11,059 nt of DNA, from positions 1 to 11,059 of the forward strand of contig DDDD01000158.1 in NCBI GenBank assembly GCA_002335945.1, given 5' to 3'. A model generated the notes under the pieces. It was not told where the DNA came from. It did not search any database and worked only from the letters and a program-made list of their open reading frames with translations. Shown here piece after piece: positions 1 through 7,103 of this stretch. The first letter of the stretch is position 1; each line of letters begins with the position of its first letter. The position numbers were made by a program, and so were the translations under genes. Origin of the DNA: Porticoccaceae bacterium UBA1989. Lineage in GTDB: Bacteria > Pseudomonadota > Gammaproteobacteria > Pseudomonadales > Porticoccaceae.

Positions 1-279
1 GGCGCATTGGCGCTGGGTGCCGCTCTGGGTGTGGTGGCGGTAATCGTCCGCCAAGAGATAGTACTTTTTATTATGGGCGGTGTGTTTGTCATCGAAACGG
101 TCTCGGTCATCTTGCAGGTCGCGTCATTTAAGTTGACGGGCAAGCGTATTTTCCGCATGGCCCCATTGCACCACCACTACGAATTAAAAGGCTGGCCAGA
201 GCCGCGCGTGATTGTGCGCTTCTGGATTATTACCGTTGTACTGGTTCTGATTGGCCTAGCAACATTGAAACTGCGTTAA
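1..279 (+). CDS. mraY: MraY, phospho-MurNAc-pentapeptide transferase (3' end only)
   Basis: This is the last 92 codons of a gene that begins before the window, read in frame from base 1 to TAA at 277-279. MraY is an integral inner-membrane enzyme that moves phospho-MurNAc-pentapeptide from UDP to undecaprenyl phosphate, giving lipid I. The fragment carries the family's C-terminal signature: a membrane segment rich in G, V and I, then FKLTGKRIFRMAPLHHHYE with the conserved triple histidine of the active-site region, then KGWPEPRVIVRFW and a final hydrophobic helix ending in LATLKLR. This closely matches the end of gammaproteobacterial MraY as I recall it. ATG codons inside the fragment are not the start. 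murD follows after 17 bp, as in the standard dcw order. Confidence 0.97.
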   Translation, partial: GALALGAALGVVAVIVRQEIVLFIMGGVFVIETVSVILQVASFKLTGKRIFRMAPLHHHYELKGWPEPRVIVRFWIITVVLVLIGLATLKLR

Positions 280-296
280 AGACTATGGAAGTAGCA

Positions 297-1661
297 ATGA
301 CAGACGTAATCGCGACTAACCGCAACACAGCAATCCTTGGCATGGGCGCCACGGGACTGTCTGTGGCGCGCTTTTTGTCGTCGATTGGTAAGCCATTTGT
401 ATTTGCTGACAGCCGCGCAGAGCCGCCGCATTTGCAAGATGTCATGAGAGATTATCCAGATGTGCCATTAGTATTGGGCGCCTTTGATGAACAGCTATTT
501 GCCAATATTGATCAGGTGATTGTCAGCCCTGGTATCTCATTGCAAGAGCCAGCATTGGTGGCAGCCCGTGCGGCTGGTGTTACTTTGTTAGGTGATGTTG
601 AACTGTTTCTCGAACATGCCAAGGCGCCCGTTATCGCCATCACAGGGTCCAACGGCAAGAGTACGGTAACCACATTGCTTGGCGAGATGGCTGCAGCCAG
701 TGGACTCAGTGTCGGCATTGGCGGCAATCTGGGCACGCCGATGTTGGACCTTCTCGACGACAAGCATCAGCTCTACGTTCTTGAGCTTTCCAGCTTCCAG
801 CTTGAGCTGCTCAATGATACTCGCGGTGCCGTGAGTACATTGCTAAATATCAGTCCCGATCATATGGATCGCTATACTGGTTTGCAGCAATACCATGCGG
901 CCAAACACCGAATTTTCCGCGGCGCGGGCAAGGTGGTGGTCAACCGTGAAGACCCCTTAACTCGGCCTCTATTGCCGAGTGCCACGCCAATGGTTAGCTT
1001 TGGTCTCAATCAACCTGATCTGGGTAGTTTTGGTCTACTGCAGGGGCCCGTAGAGGGTTACCTGGCATTGGGTGCTGAGCGACTTATGTCGGTTAAAGAT
1101 GTGGCCATAAAAGGTACTCATAACCTAGCCAATGCGCTTGCAGCCTTAGCCCTCGGCTATTCCGCTGACCTCCCAATGGAGGCCATGCTCGACACCTTAA
1201 AAACCTATACGGGCCTGCCCCATCGCTGCGAGAATATCGCCGAGATCAATGGCGCGCTCTATATCGACGATTCCAAGGGCACCAATGTTGGCGCTACTCT
1301 AGCGGCGATTAAAGGCTTCGGCGACGCAGACCATAAAAACCTTATTTTAATTGCTGGTGGTCAGGGCAAGGGACAGGACTTCTCCGATCTGCAACCCGCA
1401 GCCAGCGATTTTGTAAAACACAGTATTCTGTTTGGTGAGGATGCGGCACAGATTGCAGAAACCCTAAATACCGTGGTGGATACACGTATCGTTGAGTCTC
1501 TTGATGCAGCGGTTGAGCAGGCCCATCAGCTAGCGGCAGCAGGGGATATTGTACTGCTCTCGCCGGCCTGCGCTAGCTTCGATATGTTTAGCGGCTTTGA
1601 AGAACGTGGTCGCAGTTTTCAAAAAGCCGTGCACCGACTTGGAGGCAGCGATGAATATTAG
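297..1661 (+). CDS. murD: MurD, UDP-MurNAc-L-alanine--D-glutamate ligase
   Basis: Cytoplasmic ATP-dependent Mur ligase that adds D-glutamate to UDP-MurNAc-L-Ala, the second peptide step of peptidoglycan precursor synthesis. The 454-residue product has the three-domain layout: an N-terminal nucleotide-fold domain for UDP-MurNAc (LGMGATG near residues 14-20), a central ATPase domain with the P-loop TGSNGKST at about 116-123 and DHMDRY at about 188-193, and a C-terminal domain with DDSKGTN and LLSPACASFD. The lysine in QQYHAAKHRI (about K203) fits the carbamylated lysine of the family. I chose ATG 297 because GGA lies 7 nt upstream of it. An in-frame ATG at 285 would add four residues (MEVA) but has only a weak AAAGA two bases upstream. 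The last 11 bp overlap ftsW. Confidence 0.96.
   Translation: MTDVIATNRNTAILGMGATGLSVARFLSSIGKPFVFADSRAEPPHLQDVMRDYPDVPLVLGAFDEQLFANIDQVIVSPGISLQEPALVAARAAGVTLLGDVELFLEHAKAPVIAITGSNGKSTVTTLLGEMAAASGLSVGIGGNLGTPMLDLLDDKHQLYVLELSSFQLELLNDTRGAVSTLLNISPDHMDRYTGLQQYHAAKHRIFRGAGKVVVNREDPLTRPLLPSATPMVSFGLNQPDLGSFGLLQGPVEGYLALGAERLMSVKDVAIKGTHNLANALAALALGYSADLPMEAMLDTLKTYTGLPHRCENIAEINGALYIDDSKGTNVGATLAAIKGFGDADHKNLILIAGGQGKGQDFSDLQPAASDFVKHSILFGEDAAQIAETLNTVVDTRIVESLDAAVEQAHQLAAAGDIVLLSPACASFDMFSGFEERGRSFQKAVHRLGGSDEY
1641..1645 (+). promoter_or_regulatory. Ribosome binding site for ftsW, inside murD
   Basis: GGAGG sits 5 nt before ATG 1651 within the last codons of murD. It decides the ftsW start: the reading frame is open back to at least ATG 1549, but that start would overlap murD by 113 bp and add a non-conserved 34-residue extension. 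Confidence 0.75.
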
Positions 1662-2829
1662 CCTGCCCCTACAGTACTTACCGGTTAAGCGCAGAGAATG
1701 GTATGTGGATATGCCGTTGCTACTGCCTGTCTTAGCCCTGATCTCCATCGGCTTGATTATGATCGCCTCGGCCTCATTTAGCTTTGCCGATTACCGCTAT
1801 AACAATGAGCTGTATTTTGTCACCCGTCATCTTGTGTACATGTTAGTTGGTGCAGGCGCTATGGCTGTAGGGTTTTTTGTTCCGCCCGCTATCTGGGCCC
1901 AGTACGGACGACTGTGGATTCTACTATCAGTGGTGCTGTTAGTGCTGGTTCTAGTGCCGGGCATAGGCCGCGAAGTAAACGGTTCACGGCGCTGGTTAAG
2001 TGCTGGTGGCTTTACTCTGCAGGTCTCTGAGTTAGTTAAAGTCGCCACGGTGGTTTTCCTCGCGGCTCATTTACAGAAGCATCGGGATACCCTGGCAGAC
2101 AATTGGCAAGAGTTCGCTAAGCTCTTATTGGTTATTGCTCTGCTCTCCGTATTACTTATTTTGGAACCAGATTTTGGTTCTGTCGTGGTGTTGGCTGCAA
2201 CCTTTATGGCCATGCTGTTTTTGGGCGGCACCAATCTTCGTCAATATATGCTGGTGGTTCTGGTTGTTGGTGTGCTGCTTTACTGGATGGCAGAGTCAGC
2301 GCCCTATCGCGTTGCGCGACTCACCACCTTTATGGATCCCTGGTCTGATCAGTTTAATGCCGGTTATCAGCTTACCCAGTCATTGATCGCCTTTGGTCGC
2401 GGTGAATGGTTTGGCGTAGGCCTAGGTCAGTCAGTACAGAAAATGATGTACTTGCCAGAAGCCCATACCGACTTTGTATTTGCTATTTATGCCGAAGAAT
2501 TTGGCTTTATGGGTGTGATTGCGCTGCTGGGTCTGTATGTATTTATGGTGATGCGCATCTTACAGCTGGCCAAATTAGCGATTGCGCAAAAGTACTGGTA
2601 TGGCGCCTTTGTGCTGCTCGGTTTTGGTTTGCTCATTAGTGGCCAAACCTTTATTAATCTGGGCGTTAACGCAGGACTGTTGCCAACCAAGGGCCTGACG
2701 CTACCGTTTGTTAGCTATGGCGGCAGCAGCCTCATGGTGTGCTGCGCCATGGTGGGCATGATGTTGCGCATCAGCCACGAATTGCACACAGAGACAGTTC
2801 CTGTGCGGAGGCCTCGCTATGACCGATAA
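1651..2829 (+). CDS. ftsW: FtsW, septal SEDS-family peptidoglycan glycosyltransferase
   Basis: Polytopic inner-membrane protein of 392 residues that polymerises lipid II into septal glycan with its partner FtsI (PBP3). The hydrophobic profile fits about ten membrane helices, starting near residue 20 (MPLLLPVLALISIGLIMIAS). Family signatures are present in order: NGSRRWL with QVSELVKV after it, LEPDFGS, FGRGEW, YLPEAHTDFVFA and, near the C-terminus, NLGVNAGLLPTKGLTLPFVS followed by YGGSS. The aspartate in AHTDF (D274) matches the catalytic Asp described for SEDS enzymes (D297 in E. coli FtsW, by recall). The presence between murD and murG, rather than near mrdA, argues for FtsW over RodA. The product is about 20 residues shorter than E. 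coli FtsW, mostly at the N-terminus, which is common. It overlaps murD and murG by 11 bp each. Confidence 0.96.
   Translation: MNISLPLQYLPVKRREWYVDMPLLLPVLALISIGLIMIASASFSFADYRYNNELYFVTRHLVYMLVGAGAMAVGFFVPPAIWAQYGRLWILLSVVLLVLVLVPGIGREVNGSRRWLSAGGFTLQVSELVKVATVVFLAAHLQKHRDTLADNWQEFAKLLLVIALLSVLLILEPDFGSVVVLAATFMAMLFLGGTNLRQYMLVVLVVGVLLYWMAESAPYRVARLTTFMDPWSDQFNAGYQLTQSLIAFGRGEWFGVGLGQSVQKMMYLPEAHTDFVFAIYAEEFGFMGVIALLGLYVFMVMRILQLAKLAIAQKYWYGAFVLLGFGLLISGQTFINLGVNAGLLPTKGLTLPFVSYGGSSLMVCCAMVGMMLRISHELHTETVPVRRPRYDR
2807..2811 (+). promoter_or_regulatory. Ribosome binding site for murG, inside ftsW
   Basis: GGAGG lies 7 nt before ATG 2819, within the codons for the basic tail of FtsW (VRRPRYDR). 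It supports the murG start and the 11-bp overlap with ftsW. Confidence 0.75.
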
Positions 2830-3913
2830 CCTTCGCGTATTGATTATGGCTGGTGGCACTGGCGGGCACGTATTCCCGGCACTGGCCGTTGCCGATCAGC
2901 TGCGCAGCGCCGACGCTAAAATTTCCTGGTTGGGTACCCGCCGAGGCATTGAGTCTGAGCTAGTACCAAGCCATGGCATCGAAATTAACTACATAGATAT
3001 CGAAGGTATCCGCGGTCGCGGACTGGTCGCTTTATTAAAAGCGCCAATACTGCTGTTGAAATCTATTGGTCAGGCACTGGCCGTCTTGGGTGAATTTAAA
3101 CCTCAGGTGGTCCTGGGTATGGGTGGTTTTGCCTCAGGTCCCGGTGCTGTTGCTGCCAAGCTCAAAGGCATTCCTGTGGTTATTCACGAACAAAATTCTG
3201 TTGCTGGCACCACCAATAAATTGTCTGCGCTTATCGCCACCCGTGTTATGCAGGGCTTCCCCGATACCTTAAAAGACGGTGAATGGTGTGGTAATCCGGT
3301 ACGACCGGCCATTGCTAACTTAGCACCTCCCCAGCAGCGTTTCGCCAAACGCAGTGGCAACACCAAATTATTGATACTGGGCGGCAGTCGCGGCGCTTTG
3401 GCCATTAACCGCCTGTTGCCAAAAGCATTGGCACAGATTGATAAACGTGTTCGCCCCGAGGTGATTCACCAGACTGGCAAGGCACACCTCCAGGCCACGC
3501 TCGATGATTACAAAAAGCGCGGACTCAATGTAAAGAACGGCAAAATTAATGTGGTGGCCTTTATTGACGCTATGGAAGACGCCTATGACTGGGCTGACTT
3601 TGTGATCTGTCGCGCCGGCGCCCTCACTGTTGCTGAATTAACGGCCGCAGGGCTGGGTTCATTATTGATTCCATTCCCCTTTGCTATCGACGATCACCAA
3701 ACCTCCAATGGCCAGCTATTAGTAGACCAGGGAGCGGCAACGCTGTTTCAGCAATCCAAATTAACGCCAGAGATCTTGGCCAACGAGATTAATAGTATTT
3801 GTAATCACGCAGAGCAGCGACTCAATATGGCCATGTCCGCCCGTGAGTTAGCCAAAAATGATGCAGCCCAAGCAGTCGCCAACGTCTGCATGGAGGTCGC
3901 CAATGGTCAATAG
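2819..3913 (+). CDS. murG: MurG, lipid II synthase (UDP-GlcNAc transferase)
   Basis: Peripheral inner-membrane GT-B glycosyltransferase (GT28 family) that adds GlcNAc from UDP-GlcNAc to lipid I, making lipid II. The 364-residue length is close to the E. coli enzyme (about 355). The N-terminal half has the first glycine loop GGTGGH (residues 12-17), the second glycine loop LGMGGFASGP (about 99-108) and HEQNSVAG (about 123-130). The C-terminal half starts with the third loop GGSRGA (about 188-193) and carries the UDP-GlcNAc site RAGALTVAEL (about 265-274), including the conserved Glu at 273, then PFPFAIDDHQ (about 285-294). The start at 2819 has a good GGAGG. The gene is flanked by 11-bp overlaps on both sides, so translation is probably coupled to ftsW and murC. 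Confidence 0.97.
   Translation: MTDNLRVLIMAGGTGGHVFPALAVADQLRSADAKISWLGTRRGIESELVPSHGIEINYIDIEGIRGRGLVALLKAPILLLKSIGQALAVLGEFKPQVVLGMGGFASGPGAVAAKLKGIPVVIHEQNSVAGTTNKLSALIATRVMQGFPDTLKDGEWCGNPVRPAIANLAPPQQRFAKRSGNTKLLILGGSRGALAINRLLPKALAQIDKRVRPEVIHQTGKAHLQATLDDYKKRGLNVKNGKINVVAFIDAMEDAYDWADFVICRAGALTVAELTAAGLGSLLIPFPFAIDDHQTSNGQLLVDQGAATLFQQSKLTPEILANEINSICNHAEQRLNMAMSARELAKNDAAQAVANVCMEVANGQ
3892..3896 (+). promoter_or_regulatory. Ribosome binding site for murC, inside murG
   Basis: GGAGG is 6 nt before ATG 3903. It selects this murC start over in-frame ATG 3858, which would add 15 residues and enlarge the overlap with murG to 56 bp. Confidence 0.75.
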
Positions 3914-5345
3914 CCTGAATTTCCAACCGCCAGAAATGCGCCGTATTCGTCGTATCCACTTTGTGGGTATTGGTGGCAGCGGCATGTGCGGTATTGCCGA
4001 GGTATTGCTAAACCAGGGTTACGAAATTTCCGGTTCCGATATCAGCGCCAACCCAAGTGTTAAGCGTCTGACCAAGGCGGGTGCCATTGTCTTTATCGGC
4101 CACGACGAAAGTAACATCGACGGCGCCAATGTAGTCGTCAAATCCTCCGCGGTGACTATAGAGAACCCAGAGATCGCCAGCGCTCATACCCGAGGTATTC
4201 CGGTAGTACGTCGTGCCGAAATGCTCGCCGAGCTGATGCGCTACCGTCATGGCATCGCCATTGCCGGCACCCACGGCAAAACCACCACCACCAGTTTAAT
4301 CACAGCTATCCTGGCCGAAGCGGGCCGCGATCCCACCTTTGTTGTGGGTGGGCGAGTCAACAGTGTTGGCACCAATGCCAAGCTTGGAGGCAGTCGTTAT
4401 CTGGTTGCTGAGGCTGACGAGAGTGATGCGTCCTTCTTGCATTTACAGCCCATGGTGTCAGTGGTGACCAACATCGAAGCAGACCATATGCAAACCTATG
4501 GTTTTGACTTTGAGGTCATGAAAAAAACCTATATAGAATTTTTGCACAACCTGCCGTTTTACGGCTTGGCTGTGATGTGCATTGATGATGATGTAATTCG
4601 TGGGCTTCTAGTCGACGTTGCACGGCCATTACTAACCTATGGGTTTAGCGAAGATGCAGGCTATCGCCTGAGAGACCTGCGCGCCGAAAAGCGTCAGTGT
4701 CACTTTATGATTGATCGTCCAGATGGCCAGTCTTCACTGCAGATCAGCTTAAACATCCCCGGTCGCCACAATGCCCTAAATGCTGCAGCCGCGATTGCCG
4801 TGGCCAGCGACGAGGGGATTTCCGATCAGGCCATTATTGACGGACTGTCCAAGTTTGGTGGTGTTGGTCGACGCTTTGAAGTGATTGGCGAATACCCTGT
4901 GACCGGTGGCGACGCCATGTTGGTTGATGACTATGGTCACCATCCCACAGAGGTTAAGGCGACCATTCAGGCCATTCGCGATGGCTGGCCAGAAAAACGT
5001 CTAGTCATGGTTTTTCAGCCACACAGATATACCCGTACTCGCGATCTCTACGAAGACTTCGTCCAGGTACTGGCCGAGGTTGATGTGCTGTTAGTACTCG
5101 ATGTTTATAGCGCCGGCGAAGAGCCTATCCCCGGTGCGGGCAGCAAAAATCTATGCGGCAGTATCCGCCAGCGCGGCGGCATAGATCCTATTTATGTCGA
5201 GTCCATTGAAGCAGTCCCATACCTATTAGGTGAGCTAGTACGGGGTGATGACTTTGTAATGACCCAGGGTGCTGGCAGCGTAAGCAAGCTCGTTGCCATG
5301 TTGGCCGACAGCGAACTCCAGCCCGTGCCGGAGGTTAAAAAATGA
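3903..5345 (+). CDS. murC: MurC, UDP-N-acetylmuramate--L-alanine ligase
   Basis: Cytoplasmic Mur ligase that adds the first residue, L-alanine, to UDP-MurNAc with ATP hydrolysis. The 480-residue length is typical. Visible motifs are the N-terminal Rossmann loop FVGIGGSGMCGIAEVL (about 20-35), the ATP P-loop AGTHGKTTTT (about 121-130), EADESDASFL (about 170-179), TNIEADHM (about 189-196), GRHNALNA (about 287-294), and the C-terminal domain signatures DDYGHHPTE (about 342-350) and FQPHRYTRT (about 371-379). HGKTTT and the DYGHHPTE block distinguish it from MurD, MurE and MurF; Mpl is similar, but the cluster position makes MurC the clear call. It overlaps murG by 11 bp and ddl by 4 bp (ATGA). 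The murB gene that sits after murC in many other bacteria is absent here, as is usual in gammaproteobacteria. Confidence 0.97.
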   Translation: MVNSLNFQPPEMRRIRRIHFVGIGGSGMCGIAEVLLNQGYEISGSDISANPSVKRLTKAGAIVFIGHDESNIDGANVVVKSSAVTIENPEIASAHTRGIPVVRRAEMLAELMRYRHGIAIAGTHGKTTTTSLITAILAEAGRDPTFVVGGRVNSVGTNAKLGGSRYLVAEADESDASFLHLQPMVSVVTNIEADHMQTYGFDFEVMKKTYIEFLHNLPFYGLAVMCIDDDVIRGLLVDVARPLLTYGFSEDAGYRLRDLRAEKRQCHFMIDRPDGQSSLQISLNIPGRHNALNAAAAIAVASDEGISDQAIIDGLSKFGGVGRRFEVIGEYPVTGGDAMLVDDYGHHPTEVKATIQAIRDGWPEKRLVMVFQPHRYTRTRDLYEDFVQVLAEVDVLLVLDVYSAGEEPIPGAGSKNLCGSIRQRGGIDPIYVESIEAVPYLLGELVRGDDFVMTQGAGSVSKLVAMLADSELQPVPEVKK

Positions 5346-6262
5346 CTGCATCCAGCATGCGTAAATTTGGCCGTGTCGGACTGCTCTATGGCGGCACCTC
5401 TTCAGAGCGCGAAGTCTCACTTATGAGCGGCGCAGCTGTGCATCAGGCACTGCAGAATCTCGGCGTCGATGTAGTGTTGATTGACGCCCAGAACGACCTG
5501 TTACAGACATTGCCCAGCCACAACCTAGACCGAGTATTTATTGCCCTTCATGGCCCCGGCGGTGAAGACGGCACCCTGCAGGGCGCATTGGAATATCTAG
5601 GCCTGCCTTACACCGGCAGCGGCGTTCTGGCCTCGGCTCTGGCAATGGACAAGCTGCGCTGCAAGCAGATGTGGCAGGGCATAGGTCTGGCCACTGCAGA
5701 GTTTTCGGTTCTCGATAGCCAGTCTGACTGGACCGGCATTATGCAGTGCCTAGGGGGCAAGGCCATGGTTAAGCCAGCGAGCGAAGGCTCCAGCATAGGC
5801 ATGAGCCGCGCCGAAACCCCCGAGCAGCTCAAGTTAGCGTGGAAGCAGGCCGCCGAATTTGATATGACCGTGATTGCCGAGCCTCTATTAGAGGGTGCGG
5901 AATACACCGTCGCAATTCTGGGTGATCAGGCACTGCCCTCCATTCGCATCCATACCGACGAAGTCTTTTACGACTATCAGGCCAAGTACTTTTCCGATGC
6001 GACCCAGTATCAATGTCCCAGTGATCTCTCCCCCGAGCGCGAGACCGAGATACGCCAGCTCTCCATGGATGCCTTCAATACAGTGGGCTGTCGTGGCTGG
6101 GGTCGGGTAGATCTGATGGTCGATAGCAATGACAAATTTCAGCTGTTGGAAGTAAACACTTCCCCAGGGATGACCAGCCATAGCCTAGTGCCCATGGCGG
6201 CCAAGGCCGCAGGCCTAGATTTCGATCAGCTAGTGCTCGCCATATTAGAGGAGTCTCTCTAA
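5342..6262 (+). CDS. ddlB: D-alanine--D-alanine ligase (DdlB type)
   Basis: ATP-grasp ligase that joins two D-alanines to form the dipeptide later added by MurF. The 306-residue length equals E. coli DdlB. Key blocks are GGTSSEREVSL with the D-Ala1-binding Glu (E22), HGPGGEDGTLQG (about 70-81), GLPYTGSGVLASALAMDK (about 87-104), the ATP-binding KPASEGSSIGM (about 144-154), FYDYQAKY (about 209-216), and the Mg-binding LLEVNTSPGMTSHSLVP (about 268-284) with E270, N272 and S281. Residue 72 is Pro where DdlB of E. coli has Arg (HGRGGEDG); this loop varies in the family, so no loss of function is implied. GGAGG at 5330-5334, 7 nt before ATG 5342, supports the start, which overlaps the murC stop as ATGA. 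The symbol follows the dcw location; only one Ddl copy can be seen here. Confidence 0.96.
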   Translation: MTASSMRKFGRVGLLYGGTSSEREVSLMSGAAVHQALQNLGVDVVLIDAQNDLLQTLPSHNLDRVFIALHGPGGEDGTLQGALEYLGLPYTGSGVLASALAMDKLRCKQMWQGIGLATAEFSVLDSQSDWTGIMQCLGGKAMVKPASEGSSIGMSRAETPEQLKLAWKQAAEFDMTVIAEPLLEGAEYTVAILGDQALPSIRIHTDEVFYDYQAKYFSDATQYQCPSDLSPERETEIRQLSMDAFNTVGCRGWGRVDLMVDSNDKFQLLEVNTSPGMTSHSLVPMAAKAAGLDFDQLVLAILEESL

Positions 6263-7074
6263 TGGCGACTCAGAATCGTCGCAACGCGTCTAATAAGGGC
6301 GTTAGCAAGAATACTAACGAGAGCAGTAACAGCGCCCTGATGGAGAATTTTTCACGGCTATTAATGGTGGGACTGTTTGCCGTAGTGATCTACGGCGGCA
6401 ATCTGATGTACCAGCAGGTAGACAGGCCCCTGACTCAAATAATGATCGGTGGTGATTTTAACTACCTGCAACAGCAAGATCTGACGCGCCTCGTGAATGA
6501 GCAGATCAATGGTGGTTTTTTAAGCGTCGACCTGAATAATTTAAGTCAGGTGCTACAGGACGACCCCTGGGTTGATGAAGTCAGCGTTAGACGCCAATGG
6601 CCCTCCACATTAAAAGTGGAAGTTCAGGAAGAAGTGCCCATCGCACGCTGGGGCAAAGCGGGTTTTCTAAACCGTCTAGGGGAAGAATTGACCATTGCTG
6701 ATAACAGCAAGTTAGCGGCGCTGCCAGTATTGCGCGCCAGGTACGGCACCTCGAGAGAGATGATGAAGGAGTACCAAACTATGGCTGATCTGCTGATTCC
6801 CACCGGTTTAAAGCTGGTTGAGCTGCAGCGCGATAGTTTGGGTGCCTGGCGAGTTGATACCGCCTCTGGCATACGTCTGGTATTGGGTCGCGACCAGATT
6901 GGCGAAAAAATTAGGCGGTTTGCTCTGGTATGGAAGTCCGGACTGAATCAACAGATAAATAGTATTAAAACTATCGATCTGCGTTACCCCAATGGATTAG
7001 CCGTAGCTTGGAAAGACGGCGTATTAATTGGCGCGCAGCACGACACTGAGGTAAATACAGCTCAATCTGTTTAG
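6262..7074 (+). CDS. ftsQ: FtsQ, divisome membrane protein with POTRA domain
   Basis: Bitopic inner-membrane division protein that recruits FtsB/FtsL and links early and late divisome parts. The 270 residues comprise a short cytoplasmic tail rich in Asn, Ser and basic residues (1-31), one membrane helix (about 32-49, LLMVGLFAVVIYGGNLMY), a periplasmic POTRA domain (about 55-126; GGFLSVDLNNL, DPWVDEVSVRRQWPSTLKVE) and a beta domain ending in IDLRYPNGLAVAW (about 238-250). DPWV, RQWP and DLRYPNG are typical FtsQ/DivIB motifs. The start forms a TAATG junction with ddl (1-nt overlap), with AGAGGAG at 6247-6253, 8 nt upstream. Length agrees with the E. coli protein (276). The tail sequence is not conserved and should not be used for identification. 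Confidence 0.95.
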   Translation: MATQNRRNASNKGVSKNTNESSNSALMENFSRLLMVGLFAVVIYGGNLMYQQVDRPLTQIMIGGDFNYLQQQDLTRLVNEQINGGFLSVDLNNLSQVLQDDPWVDEVSVRRQWPSTLKVEVQEEVPIARWGKAGFLNRLGEELTIADNSKLAALPVLRARYGTSREMMKEYQTMADLLIPTGLKLVELQRDSLGAWRVDTASGIRLVLGRDQIGEKIRRFALVWKSGLNQQINSIKTIDLRYPNGLAVAWKDGVLIGAQHDTEVNTAQSV

Positions 7075-7083
7075 CAACAAGCA

Positions 7084-7097
7084 GGAGCTGCTGAGGA
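7084..7097 (+). promoter_or_regulatory. Two Shine-Dalgarno-like sites before ftsA
   Basis: The 29-bp ftsQ-ftsA gap holds two purine-rich sites, GGAG at 7084-7087 and GAGGA at 7093-7097. The second is 6 nt before ATG 7104 and is the likely functional one. The first is too far (16 nt) to serve this start directly and may be incidental. Confidence 0.5.
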
Positions 7098-7103
7098 AAA
7101 ATT

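Noticed and set aside
1549..1650. N-terminal extension of the ftsW frame back to ATG 1549
   Set aside because: It would overlap murD by 113 bp, is not FtsW-like, and GGAGG at 1641-1645 points clearly to ATG 1651.
2135..2639. + strand open frames of about 80 codons in a second frame of ftsW
   Set aside because: They are Trp- and Cys-rich translations of the membrane-helix codons in the wrong frame.
3858..3902. Longer murC start at ATG 3858
   Set aside because: It adds 15 residues with no family similarity; ATG 3903 has GGAGG 6 nt upstream.
5608..6181. Two - strand open frames of about 100 codons antisense to ddl
   Set aside because: Both overlap conserved Ddl motifs, show no family features and have no convincing ribosome site.
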